Positions 1-15,176 are shown, counted from the first letter of the stretch. The stretch: 64,000 nt of DNA from Phocaeicola faecalis (GCF_021730445.1 NZ_JADNRM010000003.1:62001-126000), one strand, 5' to 3'. Numbers and translations are program-made. Notes: generated by a model from the sequence alone, not told the origin.

Positions 1-119
1 CAATGTATCCGGGCATCCAAAAAATGTTGGACAAGTTAGCTAAGCGCAACATTATTCATAAGAATAAAGCTTCTAACCTGAAGTCTAAATTGGCTGCTCA
101 TATTAGCAAGCTCGCTTAA
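1..119 (+). CDS. rpsT: 30S ribosomal protein S20, 3' end only
   Basis: The window opens inside this gene. The reading frame (codons in phase with position 3) encodes about 38 C-terminal residues, including [11 protein letters not shown] and [20 protein letters not shown], and stops with TAA at 117-119. S20 is a small basic primary-binding protein of the 30S subunit that contacts the 5' domain of 16S rRNA; the KxxHKNKAxxxKSKL block is the typical S20 C-terminal helix. The N-terminal half lies outside the window. The ATG at 3-5 is an internal methionine, not the start. A hairpin terminator follows 28 bp downstream. Confidence 0.93.
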   Translation, partial: MYPGIQKMLDKLAKRNIIHKNKASNLKSKLAAHISKLA

Positions 120-147
120 GCAAAGTCTTAAACTAAAAGATAAAATA

Positions 148-175
148 GGCTGAATCATACGATTCGGCCTTTTGT
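148..175 (+). terminator. Rho-independent terminator after rpsT
   Basis: An 8-bp stem GGCTGAAT / ATTCGGCC (one G-U pair) closes a short loop and is followed by a T-rich stretch (TTTTGTCGTTT). It lies directly behind the rpsT stop. Confidence 0.75.
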
Positions 176-684
176 CGTTTCAGGAAGACTGAATACCCGA
201 CAACGGCTCAAACTATCCCTTCCCATAACCTAAGCGTTTTCTTGGGTCAAGTCAAAAAATATGTGGGTATAATATTTGAGAAACATTGAAAGTCTGCAAT
301 GCTAAAAACATACATCCTTCCAAAGTATTATAAATCAAGTACATCAGACGAACACCTGATTGGACGTCAGCATTGTAACTCAGAGGTCATGCTTATCACC
401 CACAGGGTTTTCAGATTAACCCGTTTTCTTCCTCTCAGCCAAGTCTTTTTCTACGTCAGACTATGACGTCCTGTTACGGCAGGATATACGTCCCACCGAA
501 GCAGGACGTAATAATCTATAGCCCGAAAAAGCTTAGCCCTTAGGAAGAGACAGCTAAATCTTCCTTTAGAGTGCCGTAAAACGAAATGACGGAAGCCAAA
601 GAAGTTAATAATGTACAAACAAAGAATAACTTTCTTTGCACATCCAATGTTTTTTTTACTTTTGAAGAACTAAAAAAAACAATT
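176..684. other. Intergenic region between rpsT terminator and NVEALA gene
   Basis: About 500 bp with no credible gene. It holds several ACGTC/GACGT words, including an inverted repeat ACGTCCTG (466-473) / CAGGACGT (502-509). A promoter-like TTTCTTTG (631-638), a variant of the Bacteroides -7 element, sits 47 bp before the NVEALA start. An upstream in-frame ATG at 586 exists but gives an N-terminus that hides the signal sequence, so I did not use it. Confidence 0.5.
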
Positions 685-969
685 ATGAAAAGCATTAAAA
701 TCAAAGCGTTAATAACCGCTACAGTTATTCTAAGCAGTTACACCATTCACAGAGCAAAGACAGACTCTAAGGAGTTTTCAAGCATGGCATTAATGAATAT
801 TGAAGCATTGGCCGATGACAATGAAACTAATGGTGAGAAAAGATTCAAATACGATACATGGTACAATGAGGATTGTTACATATATGTTGGCGGAGCCTAT
901 GCCAAAGGGAAGAAAGTATCTTGTCGCGACGGGCACGACCATCCAGTATGCGTTGACTGCCAACTGTAA
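685..969 (+). CDS. NVEALA-family secreted peptide precursor
   Basis: This 94-residue protein starts at MKSIKIKALITA, with a basic N-terminus and a hydrophobic stretch (about residues 8-19), followed by the family hallmark NIEALA at residues 38-43 (the family consensus is NVEALA, PF14055). The segment after the motif is polar and carries four cysteines, C64, C80, C89 and C92, suggesting disulfides or metal binding outside the cytoplasm. The family is known almost only from Bacteroidota and its function is unknown; the layout resembles an exported peptide with a leader ending near NxEALA. The stop is 3 bp before a beta-propeller lipoprotein gene, a pairing I recall for this family, so the two are probably co-translated. 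The start at 685 is chosen over an in-frame ATG at 586 because it puts the basic and hydrophobic signal region at the N-terminus. Confidence 0.75.
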   Translation: MKSIKIKALITATVILSSYTIHRAKTDSKEFSSMALMNIEALADDNETNGEKRFKYDTWYNEDCYIYVGGAYAKGKKVSCRDGHDHPVCVDCQL

Positions 970-972
970 ATT

Positions 973-2166
973 ATGTTTCTTATGTACAAAATAGTATCAG
1001 TTCTCTGCATCATACTTTTTGCCGGATGTCAAAACTCCGGCAAAAATTGTAATGTAACAGAAGGAAAAAAACTATTGATTCCTTCACAATCGGCTATAAC
1101 CATCGAAGACTTAATAGCCGACTATGACACGATAAGGCTAGAAGCTTCAAATCATTCTTTATTATCTGGTATCCTGCTAGTACGTACTATGAACAATAAA
1201 TTATACATCACAGACAACACCCTGTCTATTGTATTCATCTATTCTATGCAAGGCAAATACTTATCAAAGATTTGCAACCAGGGAGAAGGTCCGGAAGAAT
1301 ACATCAAAATAAGCAGCTTCGAAACAGATCCAGCCAATAACCGCCTACTCCTTACTGACAGTTTCTCCAAACGTTTGTTTGAATATGACGAAAACGGAAA
1401 ACTACAGCAAGTCATTTCTTTAGATTTCTCACCAACATCCATCGTTTCTGATATATCCAAACGATATATTCACCTTAATTCCGGAGGAAAAGACCAATAT
1501 AGCGACCAGCGAATGGAAAGCAACAACGTGCATATAGTCAATAATAGGGGCAAAGTAGTAGATACATTTTTAAAAGACGAAACACCTAAACGCTTGGACA
1601 TTCGTTCCGCCTCCGCAGCCAGCTATGCCGAAAATGGAGAGTTGCTTTATATGCCTCTGCTATCCGATACAATCTATAGAATACATCAATCAGAAGCGAT
1701 ACCCGAGTATATATTCGATAATCAGACAGGCCTCAAAACACTATCAGAAAAAGACAAGGAAACGCTTTATTACAAATATGGCGACAACAATATTGAAGAG
1801 ATGGAGCAAAAGAGATATTTATTGACCTGCGGGGGATTCCTTCATTCCGACAGCCTAATTTTTTTAGACATGGGGTGGAATATACCTTTATATACTTATT
1901 ACTCCAAAAAGCATAAAAGCGCAATAACCATTAACCCCGATGAATTACGGGGCAACAAAGGGCTATGTGCAATATTCTCCACACACCCCAAAGTCATAAC
2001 CGGAAAATCATTCTATATAAACATCGCACCCGAACAAATACAATACGCATTACCTTTATTACCTGAAAGCAAACTCAAAACTTTCTTCGAGGCAATGACA
2101 GAAAATGACAATCCATGCATCATCGTTTACCGCTTGAATGAAGATTTATTCACCGACAAAAACTGA
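973..2166 (+). CDS. Six-bladed beta-propeller lipoprotein (BF3164-like)
   Basis: The protein has 397 residues. A lipoprotein signal ends in LFAGC, with C19 as the lipidation site; an alternative start at 982 (MYKIVSVL) gives a cleaner signal peptide. The body contains repeated strand patterns and the motif GEGPEEY, shared (as GEGPGEM) with the second propeller gene at 47613-48692, consistent with the BF3164-like / 6-bladed propeller lipoproteins of Bacteroides. These are predicted envelope proteins of unknown ligand. The gene lies 3 bp after the NVEALA peptide gene, so the propeller may bind, process or display that peptide; this is inference. A long hairpin follows the stop codon. Confidence 0.72.
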   Translation: MFLMYKIVSVLCIILFAGCQNSGKNCNVTEGKKLLIPSQSAITIEDLIADYDTIRLEASNHSLLSGILLVRTMNNKLYITDNTLSIVFIYSMQGKYLSKICNQGEGPEEYIKISSFETDPANNRLLLTDSFSKRLFEYDENGKLQQVISLDFSPTSIVSDISKRYIHLNSGGKDQYSDQRMESNNVHIVNNRGKVVDTFLKDETPKRLDIRSASAASYAENGELLYMPLLSDTIYRIHQSEAIPEYIFDNQTGLKTLSEKDKETLYYKYGDNNIEEMEQKRYLLTCGGFLHSDSLIFLDMGWNIPLYTYYSKKHKSAITINPDELRGNKGLCAIFSTHPKVITGKSFYINIAPEQIQYALPLLPESKLKTFFEAMTENDNPCIIVYRLNEDLFTDKN

Positions 2167-2186
2167 GGTTTGACTCTCTTTCCCTG

Positions 2187-2298
2187 CTAGCCTGAATCAT
2201 TCATGTCCGGAGGGTTAAGAAGTTAAAGAGCTATCAGCCAACAAGTTGAATTAGAAGTGATAACTCCTTTAACTGCTGCAGTGAATGATGCAGGCTAG
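2187..2298. repeat. Long imperfect inverted repeat (about 112 nt)
   Basis: The outer arms CTAGCCTGAATCATTCA (2187-2203) and its near-complement at 2282-2298 pair over 17 bp with one mismatch. A second inner pair, 2221-2236 with 2258-2274, extends the structure with two small irregularities. There is no T-run after it, so it is not a classical terminator of the upstream gene; it could be an RNA processing site or a degenerate mobile palindrome. Confidence 0.6.
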
Positions 2299-2436
2299 GA
2301 TTATGCAACAACGGGATTTCGCATTTTGTCATTTCCATGCCCCCATCCTCTTTCCCAAAGCCACGGAACATAAAGCACGTCCCTCCTTTTTGCGTTTTTT
2401 TAGTTCGAAATCCCCTTTTATCTCAGCATTTTTTCG

Positions 2437-2444
2437 TATCTTTG
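2437..2444 (+). promoter_or_regulatory. gyrB promoter, -7 element TATCTTTG
   Basis: A perfect match to the Bacteroides -7 consensus TAnnTTTG, placing transcription start around 2450 and leaving a leader of about 20 nt before the gyrB ATG at 2473. No clear -33 TTTG is visible. Confidence 0.7.
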
Positions 2445-2466
2445 AGAGCTAAATAAAGAAATCTAA

Positions 2467-4437
<1,971 letters not shown>

Positions 4438-4503
4438 TAGTTGTATTCAACTAAATATTTAAAAATTAAAAAAAAACAATCCTCACATCTTACAATTTGA
4501 GGT

Positions 4504-4535
4504 AGTCCCGACTCTTCACCGAGCCGGGACTTTTT
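4504..4535 (+). terminator. Terminator after gyrB
   Basis: Arms AGTCCCGACTC (4504-4514) and GAGCCGGGACT (4521-4531) form an 11-position stem with one mismatch and a 6-nt loop, followed by a T-run. Confidence 0.85.
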
Positions 4536-4578
4536 ACATACATCCTCCCCCTTCCGCACACAATAGGGCTCCCCTTTT

Positions 4579-4595
4579 CATTTATATTTCATTTC
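4579..4595 (+). promoter_or_regulatory. Possible SusR-type box upstream of malQ
   Basis: CATTTATATTTCATTTC matches the element found upstream of susA and susB at 14 of 17 positions, including the first 11. It lies 170 bp before the malQ -7 element rather than at the 46-bp spacing of the sus promoters, so it may be fortuitous in AT-rich DNA. The rest of the 4536-4801 gap shows only the promoter below. Confidence 0.3.
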
Positions 4596-4748
4596 CTTTT
4601 CCCGAAGGGTGCCATAATACTTCCTTGTGCCATTTTCATCGATGAAATGGGAGAAAACAGACAAACACAAACGATAAGAGAGCTTCAGATAAACGTTCTT
4701 TTTCTTATAATTTTAATCACTTGATGAAGATTATATGCGGGAAAGTCT

Positions 4749-4756
4749 TAATTTTG
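4749..4756 (+). promoter_or_regulatory. malQ promoter, -7 element TAATTTTG
   Basis: Matches TAnnTTTG and lies 45 bp before the malQ start codon. No convincing -33 element was seen at the usual distance. Confidence 0.6.
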
Positions 4757-4801
4757 GAACATCAAACCATTTGGAATATAAACCATTAATAAGATAATAA
4801 C

Positions 4802-7480
4802 ATGAAACTCACATTCCGAATCGAATACCGCACCGCCTGGGGAGAAGCACTCGGCGCAACATTATGCGGCAACGATAACCAACCAATCATGCTCAGCACC
4901 GGGGACGGAATCCGTTGGGAAGGCAGTGCCGAAATGACGGACGCCCCCGCAGGTATCCCTATCTCCTACCGTTATGGAGTGTACCGCGACGGACAATGTA
5001 TCCGTCGGGAAAGCGGAACAATGCCCCATATCTTCTGTCCCGGCAAAAAGAGCAATTGCCACTATATATTAGATGACTTTTGGAAAGACCTTCCACAAGA
5101 ATCCTATTTATATAGTTCTGCATTCAGCGGCGACTACCAATCTGCCAACAGTATAAAAACAATTGCTCCTGCCGATTGCAGTATTACCTTCCGTGCCCTT
5201 TGCCCCTGTTTACATCACAAACATCAGCAATTGGGAATTTGCGGACGCGGTGCAGCATTGGGAGACTGGGATGGCAAACGAGCTGTACTGATGGAAGAAA
5301 TCCAACCCAACGAATGGACAGTAACTCTGAATGCCGCCAGCATGGAGTTCCCACTAGAATATAAATTTGTGGCTTGCAATGCCGATACCAAAGAAGTGGA
5401 AGAATGGGAAGCCCACAATAACCGCCTGCTCTACATCGACGGAATGAAAAAGGGAGAAATCTATCTCACTCCCGAAACTGAAGTCCATTTCACTTCTTCT
5501 GCACGCAAGGTGGCAGGTACTGCCATTCCGGTCTTCTCACTTCGTAGCGAAGGCAGTTTTGGCGTAGGCGACTTCGGTGACTTAAAGAAACTGATAGACT
5601 GGGCAGTGAGCACCCACCAGCAAGCTGTACAGATTCTTCCCATCAATGATACTACCATTACCAATACCTGGATGGATTCTTATCCCTACAACAGCATTTC
5701 AATTTATGCATTCCATCCCATGTACATTGATTTGCGTCAGTTGGGCAAACTAAAAGACAAAGAGGCACTAGCTGTCTATGAAGAGAAACGAAAAGAACTG
5801 AATGCTCTTCCCCAAATCGATTATGAAGCGGTGAACAACGCCAAACGAGCCTATCTGAAATCGATGTTCCAACAAACGGGAAAGAAAGTGCTGGCTTCTG
5901 CCGAATTCAAGAAGTTCTTCAAAGAAAATGAACATTGGTTACTCCCCTACGCTGCTTTCTCTTATTTAAGAGACCAGTATGGTACCCCCAATTTCAGCCA
6001 ATGGCCTGCACATAATGAATACCATGCTGATGAGATAGCGGTCATGTGTGCACCCGAAAGCAACTGTTACGAAGAAATTGCTTTCTATTATTATGTACAA
6101 TACAACCTGCACATCCAATTATTGGATGCCGGCAATTATGCACGCGAAAAAGGTATTATCTTTAAAGGAGATATTCCCATAGGTATCAGCCGCAATAGTG
6201 TGGAAGCCTGGATTGAGCCCTACTATTTCAATATGAACGGACAAGCCGGTGCACCGCCCGATGCATTCTCTACCAACGGACAGAACTGGGGTTTCCCCAC
6301 ATACAATTGGGATGTAATGGAGAAGGACAACTACCAATGGTGGCAAAAGCGTTTCCGCAAAATGGCAGAATACTTTACCGCCTACCGCATTGACCACATC
6401 TTGGGCTTCTTCCGCATTTGGGAGATTCCATCCCATTCGGTTCATGGCTTACTGGGACAGTTTGTACCTGCCCTGCCGATGAGTGTAGACGAAATACAAA
6501 GCTATGGGTTGACCTTCCAAAAAGACTTCATGACGAAGCCATTCATTAATGAGAATATCCTGAACCGCATTTTCGGCGAGAAAGCCGGTATGGTGAAAGA
6601 GACATTCGTGCGCCACTGCCATGATGATATTTATGAAATGCGTTCTGAATTTGATACGCAGCGTAAGGTAGAATCCTATTTTGCCGACCGGAAAGACGAA
6701 GAAAGCAGAAATATATGTGAAGGACTGTATGCACTAATCAGCAATGTACTTTTCGTGCCCGACCGTAAACACCCTTCCATGTATCATCCGCGTATCGCTG
6801 TGCAGAACGACTTCATTTTTGAGGTGCTGAGCTGGGGAGATAAAGAAGCATTCAACCGCCTTTATAACCACTATTATTATCAACGTCATAACCAGTTCTG
6901 GTATCAGGAAGCAATGAAGAAACTCCCCATCCTGACACAGTCTACATCGATGCTGGTATGTGGTGAAGACTTGGGCATGGTGCCCGACTGTGTGCCCTGG
7001 GTAATGGAACAGTTGCAGATACTCAGCCTTGAGATTCAGCGTATGCCCAAAAATCCCCAACACGAGTTCGGCCATGTATGGGAATATCCTTATCGTTCGG
7101 TTTGCACCATTTCTACCCATGACATGTCTACATTGCGGGGCTGGTGGGAAGAAGATTACGAACAGACCTGCCGTTACTACAATCAGGTGATGGGACACTG
7201 GGGCGAAGTACCTGCCACCGCACCGGGATGGGTTTGCGAAGAGATTGTGCGCAGCCACTTGGAATGTCCGTCTTTGCTCTGTATCCTGTCATTCCAAGAC
7301 TGGTTATCGATGGACGAGGAAATCCGTTATCCGGATGTAAACGCCGAACGAATTAATGTGCCGGCCAACCCGCGCCATTATTGGAGATACAGAATGCATC
7401 TCACTCTGGAAGAGCTGATGAAGAGCGACAAGTTTAATGAAAAGATGAAAGAAATGATTGATGCCACAGGCAGATTCTAA
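4802..7480 (+). CDS. malQ: 4-alpha-glucanotransferase (amylomaltase, GH77) with two N-terminal starch-binding domains
   Basis: The 892-residue enzyme transfers alpha-1,4-glucan segments between maltodextrins, releasing glucose in the cytoplasm; no signal peptide is present. Two CBM20-like domains occupy about residues 1-105 and 122-225 (the second has GICGRGAALGDWDG and PLEYKFVA). The GH77 catalytic domain follows, with nucleophile D531 in YRIDHILGFFR, acid/base E722 in CGEDLGMVPD and D774 in STHDMSTLRGWW. This CBM20-CBM20-GH77 form is the one also seen in plant DPE2 and in Bacteroides. The MFS transporter gene begins 14 bp downstream, so imported maltooligosaccharides would feed this enzyme directly. 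Confidence 0.95.
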   Translation: MKLTFRIEYRTAWGEALGATLCGNDNQPIMLSTGDGIRWEGSAEMTDAPAGIPISYRYGVYRDGQCIRRESGTMPHIFCPGKKSNCHYILDDFWKDLPQESYLYSSAFSGDYQSANSIKTIAPADCSITFRALCPCLHHKHQQLGICGRGAALGDWDGKRAVLMEEIQPNEWTVTLNAASMEFPLEYKFVACNADTKEVEEWEAHNNRLLYIDGMKKGEIYLTPETEVHFTSSARKVAGTAIPVFSLRSEGSFGVGDFGDLKKLIDWAVSTHQQAVQILPINDTTITNTWMDSYPYNSISIYAFHPMYIDLRQLGKLKDKEALAVYEEKRKELNALPQIDYEAVNNAKRAYLKSMFQQTGKKVLASAEFKKFFKENEHWLLPYAAFSYLRDQYGTPNFSQWPAHNEYHADEIAVMCAPESNCYEEIAFYYYVQYNLHIQLLDAGNYAREKGIIFKGDIPIGISRNSVEAWIEPYYFNMNGQAGAPPDAFSTNGQNWGFPTYNWDVMEKDNYQWWQKRFRKMAEYFTAYRIDHILGFFRIWEIPSHSVHGLLGQFVPALPMSVDEIQSYGLTFQKDFMTKPFINENILNRIFGEKAGMVKETFVRHCHDDIYEMRSEFDTQRKVESYFADRKDEESRNICEGLYALISNVLFVPDRKHPSMYHPRIAVQNDFIFEVLSWGDKEAFNRLYNHYYYQRHNQFWYQEAMKKLPILTQSTSMLVCGEDLGMVPDCVPWVMEQLQILSLEIQRMPKNPQHEFGHVWEYPYRSVCTISTHDMSTLRGWWEEDYEQTCRYYNQVMGHWGEVPATAPGWVCEEIVRSHLECPSLLCILSFQDWLSMDEEIRYPDVNAERINVPANPRHYWRYRMHLTLEELMKSDKFNEKMKEMIDATGRF

Positions 7481-7494
7481 CTTATATCAATATC

Positions 7495-8853
7495 ATGAAG
7501 AAAATACCGGATTTAGGATTTTGGAAACTGTGGAATATTAGTTTCGGATTCTTTGGCGTACAAATAGCCTACGCTCTGCAAAGTGCTAATATAAGCCGTA
7601 TCTTTTCCACACTGGGGGCAGACCCTCACGACTTAAGTTACTTTTGGATTCTTCCTCCACTGGCAGGAATCATTGTGCAACCTATCATCGGTGCCTTGAG
7701 CGACCGCACCTGGACACGTTTCGGACGACGTATTCCTTACCTGTTTGTGGGGGCGCTCGTTGCGGTGTGTGTCATGTGCCTGTTGCCGAATGCAGGAAGT
7801 TTCGGCATGAGCGTCGGTGCTGCCATGATTTTTGGCTTGGTTTCTTTGATGTTCCTCGACACTTCCATCAATATGGCTATGCAACCTTTTAAAATGATGG
7901 TAGGCGATATGGTCAACGAAAAACAAAAAGGGCTTGCCTATTCCATTCAAAGTTTTCTTTGTAATGCAGGAAGTTTGGCTGGATACCTGTTTCCGTTTAT
8001 CTTTGCGGCAATCGGTATTAGCAATATCGCCCCCAAGGGTGTCGTGCCTGATTCTGTCATCTACTCTTTCTACATCGGGGCGTTCATCCTGACACTTTGC
8101 GTCCTTTATACATCGGCCAAAGTGAAGGAATTTCCACCTGAAGAATATGCAGAATATCACGGCATTACCAATGAGGAGAAAAAGGAAAAGACAAATATGT
8201 TCAAGCTATTGGTCAAAGCCCCGAAAGCTTTCTGGACGGTAGGCTTGGTGCAATTCTTTTGTTGGGCAGCCTTCATGTTTATGTGGACTTACACCAATGG
8301 AACTGTGGCATTGAATGTCTTTGATACTCCTACGGTAGAAACAATGGCAGGAGGTGTAGCGAAAGTAGTTCTCGACACTCAATCCATGCAATATCAGAAT
8401 GCCGCCGACTGGGTAGGTATCCTGTTTGCGGTACAGGCAATCGGCTCTGTCATTTGGGCTGCAGTGATTCCGACAATTAAAAACAAAAAGTTTGCCTATG
8501 TACTCAGTCTGGTACTTGGAGGCATCGGTTTCATCTCTATTTTGTTCATCCATAATCAATATGCATTATTTGTATCATTCGTATTGATTGGTTGTGCATG
8601 GGCGGCAATGTTGGCTTTGCCTTTCACTATTCTGACCAATGCACTGACAGGAGGACACATGGGTACTTACCTGGGACTGTTCAACGGAACCATCTGTGTC
8701 CCGCAAATCGTAGCCGCTTCGCTGGGAGGAATGATACTGAAGATGTTTACCACAACAGGCAACGTTGCCCCGGAAGTTAATATGCTGGTATTGGCAGGGA
8801 TATTCCTCATTATCGGTGCCGGCTGTGTGGGTATTATTAAGGAGAAACAGTAA
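7495..8853 (+). CDS. MFS sugar transporter, probable maltose/maltodextrin importer
   Basis: The 452-residue protein has about 12 hydrophobic helices and the loop motif DRTWTRFGRRIPY near residue 72, typical of the GPH/SLC45-like branch of the major facilitator superfamily that includes sucrose and maltose carriers. It would move maltose or short maltooligosaccharides across the inner membrane by cation symport. The substrate is inferred from position: 14 bp behind malQ and next to susR and the sus operon. The classical sus operon of B. thetaiotaomicron lacks such a gene inside the cluster. A 13-bp perfect inverted repeat follows the stop codon. Confidence 0.85.
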   Translation: MKKIPDLGFWKLWNISFGFFGVQIAYALQSANISRIFSTLGADPHDLSYFWILPPLAGIIVQPIIGALSDRTWTRFGRRIPYLFVGALVAVCVMCLLPNAGSFGMSVGAAMIFGLVSLMFLDTSINMAMQPFKMMVGDMVNEKQKGLAYSIQSFLCNAGSLAGYLFPFIFAAIGISNIAPKGVVPDSVIYSFYIGAFILTLCVLYTSAKVKEFPPEEYAEYHGITNEEKKEKTNMFKLLVKAPKAFWTVGLVQFFCWAAFMFMWTYTNGTVALNVFDTPTVETMAGGVAKVVLDTQSMQYQNAADWVGILFAVQAIGSVIWAAVIPTIKNKKFAYVLSLVLGGIGFISILFIHNQYALFVSFVLIGCAWAAMLALPFTILTNALTGGHMGTYLGLFNGTICVPQIVAASLGGMILKMFTTTGNVAPEVNMLVLAGIFLIIGAGCVGIIKEKQ

Positions 8854-8872
8854 CGGATAAAGGCATCATAAA

Positions 8873-8910
8873 ACACGTTAGTACGCATCGCCTCATACGT
8901 ACTAACGTGT
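8873..8910. repeat. 13-bp perfect inverted repeat between convergent genes
   Basis: The arms ACACGTTAGTACG (8873-8885) and its exact complement (8898-8910) flank a 12-nt loop. It separates the convergent MFS and susR genes and may act as a bidirectional terminator, although no T-run follows. The left arm plus loop (ACACGT..GTACGCATCG) closely matches the 22-bp tandem repeat unit at 46693-46780, which points to a shared repeat family. More CACACATAC/GACGTGT words follow to 8970. Confidence 0.6.
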
Positions 8911-8975
8911 AAGCCCACACATACAGAGGCAGAGCCCCACACATACGGACGTGTAAAGTGACGCGTCAGGCCGCG

Positions 8976-10571
8976 TCATAAATTCATCACATCGTGCTCG
9001 AATCGTTCTTTATCTCCTATGGCCTTATTCCTTATCTTACTGCGATAGTTGTATATCGTAGCCAAAGAATACCCCAAGAAATGGGCAATCTTATTACTGT
9101 CTGTCACTCCCAAGCGAATCAATGCGAAGATGCGAAGTTCTGTAGTCAACAGTTCGCCCGATTTAGGATATATTCTTCCTTCTTCTATCAACAATTTATT
9201 AAAAGAAGGGATAAAATGAGGGAATAACTCCAAGAAGGATTTATCAAATTCATTATAAAAGTCTTTCCGCTCGTCACGGATAAACTGTTCCGACTTAATG
9301 GCTTTAAACAAATCATCTATGCGGGATGCCATCGCCATTTTTGCCAATGAGCGGCGGTAGAGCTCCAACTTATCAAGATAAATCACACATCTGTCCAGAT
9401 AACGGGCAATATACACTTCTTTTATCTTACCGGTCTGCTCCAGTTCGTCATTGACATCGGTCAACCGCTTGTTAGCCAAACTTAAATCTCTACGCATGGC
9501 CGACAGTTTCTTCATCCATCTATACAGATAGAAAATTGCAGCAATGAGAAAAAGAGACAAAAGGCTGACACTAATCAACAGGGTACGAGAAATCTGACGC
9601 TCCCTTTGTTCCTTCAATTTATAAGCCTTGTCGATGATGGGAAAGAACTGAGCCACTTCGATAAAGCGTAGCCGGGCATTGCACGAAACGGCATCCTCCA
9701 TCGAGCAATTCAGATATTTATATGCACGGTCTATATCTCCTTTTTCATACATCAGTTGGGCTAGTTTCTGCAGAGATGCATACTCTTTTGTGGCAGACTC
9801 CAAATCAACCACAGCGGTCAAGGCCAAATAATAAATCTGTTTATCCACATCCTCAGTCACATCATACACCTCGGACAACGTATAATAGATATATGCCTTC
9901 TGTCGCTTATCAGGGTTCTGCTCCAACAGGCCATTCAGAATAACCAGTGAGCTGTCCGGTTTACCTATCACCATGTACTTCTCCGCCAACACGATATCCC
10001 TGTCCACTCCCGGATATGCCGTTGCCAATATGGAATCACGATAAGCATCAGTCCTCTCCAGATACTTTTGCTTTTCCTCCGTATTGGTCGTATAGTCGGC
10101 CACCCAACCGTAATAAGCCCGGAAAGTACGATAATAATAATTCAACGGTCCCTGCTTCAGCACTTGGGGATTAATCTGCCTCAACTGTTCCAATGACTCA
10201 TTATACATCCCCATCACTCCCATAACCTCAGCACGATTGATGATGATTTCGTTTTTCAACTCAGGTTTGTCAAGCAACGGAAGCAAATGCATTTTCTCAT
10301 TTATATAATATAAAGAGGAGTCTGCCTGATAATGCAGATAAAGATAAAAAAGCGACCCGCAGAGTTCATACTTCTCCCCATGGTCCTTGGACCGGTGAAG
10401 CCGAGCCTTTATTTCATCAATTTCTTTTTCTTTCTCCACATGGAAAGAATGCTTTTCCTCTATGACTCTATCCAGCTCTTTCAGCACAGATTCATTAGGT
10501 CCTTTCCCTGCCATCAAAGTCATCGGACAGATAAAAAGGAGCAATATAAGACAATATGTGATTTTTCTCAT
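8976..10571 (-). CDS. susR: SusR-type transmembrane transcriptional regulator of starch utilisation
   Basis: The 531-residue protein starts with a signal sequence ([21 protein letters not shown]), followed by a periplasmic TPR-like region (about 30-320), one membrane span (about 328-348), a coiled-coil stretch and a C-terminal cytoplasmic helix-turn-helix around residues 485-515 ([19 protein letters not shown]). This is the arrangement of SusR (DUF6377 family), which in B. thetaiotaomicron activates susA and susB-G in response to maltose or longer oligosaccharides; the length agrees. It is divergent from susA, with 241 bp between the two starts that hold the candidate SusR boxes. A weak minus-strand -7 element TATCTTTA is at 10602-10609. 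Confidence 0.9.
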   Translation of the reverse strand: MRKITYCLILLLFICPMTLMAGKGPNESVLKELDRVIEEKHSFHVEKEKEIDEIKARLHRSKDHGEKYELCGSLFYLYLHYQADSSLYYINEKMHLLPLLDKPELKNEIIINRAEVMGVMGMYNESLEQLRQINPQVLKQGPLNYYYRTFRAYYGWVADYTTNTEEKQKYLERTDAYRDSILATAYPGVDRDIVLAEKYMVIGKPDSSLVILNGLLEQNPDKRQKAYIYYTLSEVYDVTEDVDKQIYYLALTAVVDLESATKEYASLQKLAQLMYEKGDIDRAYKYLNCSMEDAVSCNARLRFIEVAQFFPIIDKAYKLKEQRERQISRTLLISVSLLSLFLIAAIFYLYRWMKKLSAMRRDLSLANKRLTDVNDELEQTGKIKEVYIARYLDRCVIYLDKLELYRRSLAKMAMASRIDDLFKAIKSEQFIRDERKDFYNEFDKSFLELFPHFIPSFNKLLIEEGRIYPKSGELLTTELRIFALIRLGVTDSNKIAHFLGYSLATIYNYRSKIRNKAIGDKERFEHDVMNL

Positions 10572-10651
10572 TCCGTATTAATTAAGTATTACACAAATAT
10601 ATAAAGATAAGTAATTAAAATAAAGAAAAACAAGAAATATATTTTCATATC

Positions 10652-10668
10652 CATTTATATTTTCCATT
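10652..10668 (+). promoter_or_regulatory. Additional half-conserved SusR-type box in the susR-susA gap
   Basis: CATTTATATTTTCCATT shares its first 12 bases with the susA and susB boxes. It lies 67 bp upstream of the susA box and 81 bp from the susR start codon, so it could serve susR autoregulation or a second SusR dimer. Confidence 0.4.
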
Positions 10669-10718
10669 AGGTCTGACGGCATAAAGCCACTAATAATCAA
10701 TCACATAAGGGCAAAATA

Positions 10719-10735
10719 CATTTATATTTTTATTC
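10719..10735 (+). promoter_or_regulatory. Candidate SusR-binding element of susA
   Basis: CATTTATATTTTTATTC is identical, base for base, to 12754-12770 upstream of susB. In both places the first base is exactly 46 bp before the first base of a TACATTTG -7 element, so it occupies the same face and distance relative to RNA polymerase, as expected for an activator site. Confidence 0.7.
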
Positions 10736-10764
10736 TACTCCTAAAAAGGGATTCATTACTCTCC

Positions 10765-10772
10765 TACATTTG
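10765..10772 (+). promoter_or_regulatory. susA promoter, -7 element TACATTTG
   Basis: Perfect TAnnTTTG match. The 12 bases TACATTTGCAAC are the same in the susB promoter. The start codon follows 40 bp downstream. No -33 TTTG is seen, consistent with an activator-dependent promoter. Confidence 0.75.
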
Positions 10773-10800
10773 CAACACCAAGCAAACCGAATAACATTAA

Positions 10801-12663
<1,863 letters not shown>

Positions 12664-12753
12664 TGTAGTTCACTTTGATTTATATTTATCGGATGTTGCA
12701 AATCAGGCAATACATTAATATTCAATCAGATAACATTAAGCAAAGAATAAATT

Positions 12754-12770
12754 CATTTATATTTTTATTC
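12754..12770 (+). promoter_or_regulatory. Candidate SusR-binding element of susB-G
   Basis: CATTTATATTTTTATTC, identical to 10719-10735 and at the identical 46-bp distance from the -7 element. The 29 bases between box and -7 are not conserved, which makes the conservation of the box itself meaningful. Confidence 0.7.
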
Positions 12771-12799
12771 TTGTGAGATTTTTGAATATACAAGAGCCT

Positions 12800-12807
12800 T
12801 ACATTTG
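12800..12807 (+). promoter_or_regulatory. susB operon promoter, -7 element TACATTTG
   Basis: Perfect TAnnTTTG match followed by CAACATCC, nearly the same downstream bases as the susA promoter. The leader to the susB ATG is about 55 nt. No comparable promoter was seen before susC-F, so this likely drives the whole downstream operon. Confidence 0.75.
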
Positions 12808-12857
12808 CAACATCCGAAACAAAACAGAGTTAGGAAACTTGTTAGCTTATAATTTAA

Positions 12858-15086
<2,229 letters not shown>

Positions 15087-15176
15087 ATTAATTGTAATTA
15101 TCGAAAAGACCGTTTTCAATAGGTATTTATTAAAGTAAAAAACATGAATAAATAACTTAACTTTAAATTTAAAGAC

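Noticed and set aside
586..684. Longer N-terminus for the NVEALA gene
   Set aside because: The extension is polar and would hide the signal sequence; the -7-like element at 631 lies within it.
8911..8975. Small gene between the MFS and susR genes
   Set aside because: Only short repeat-like words (CACACATAC, GACGTGT) and no start codon with a plausible product.
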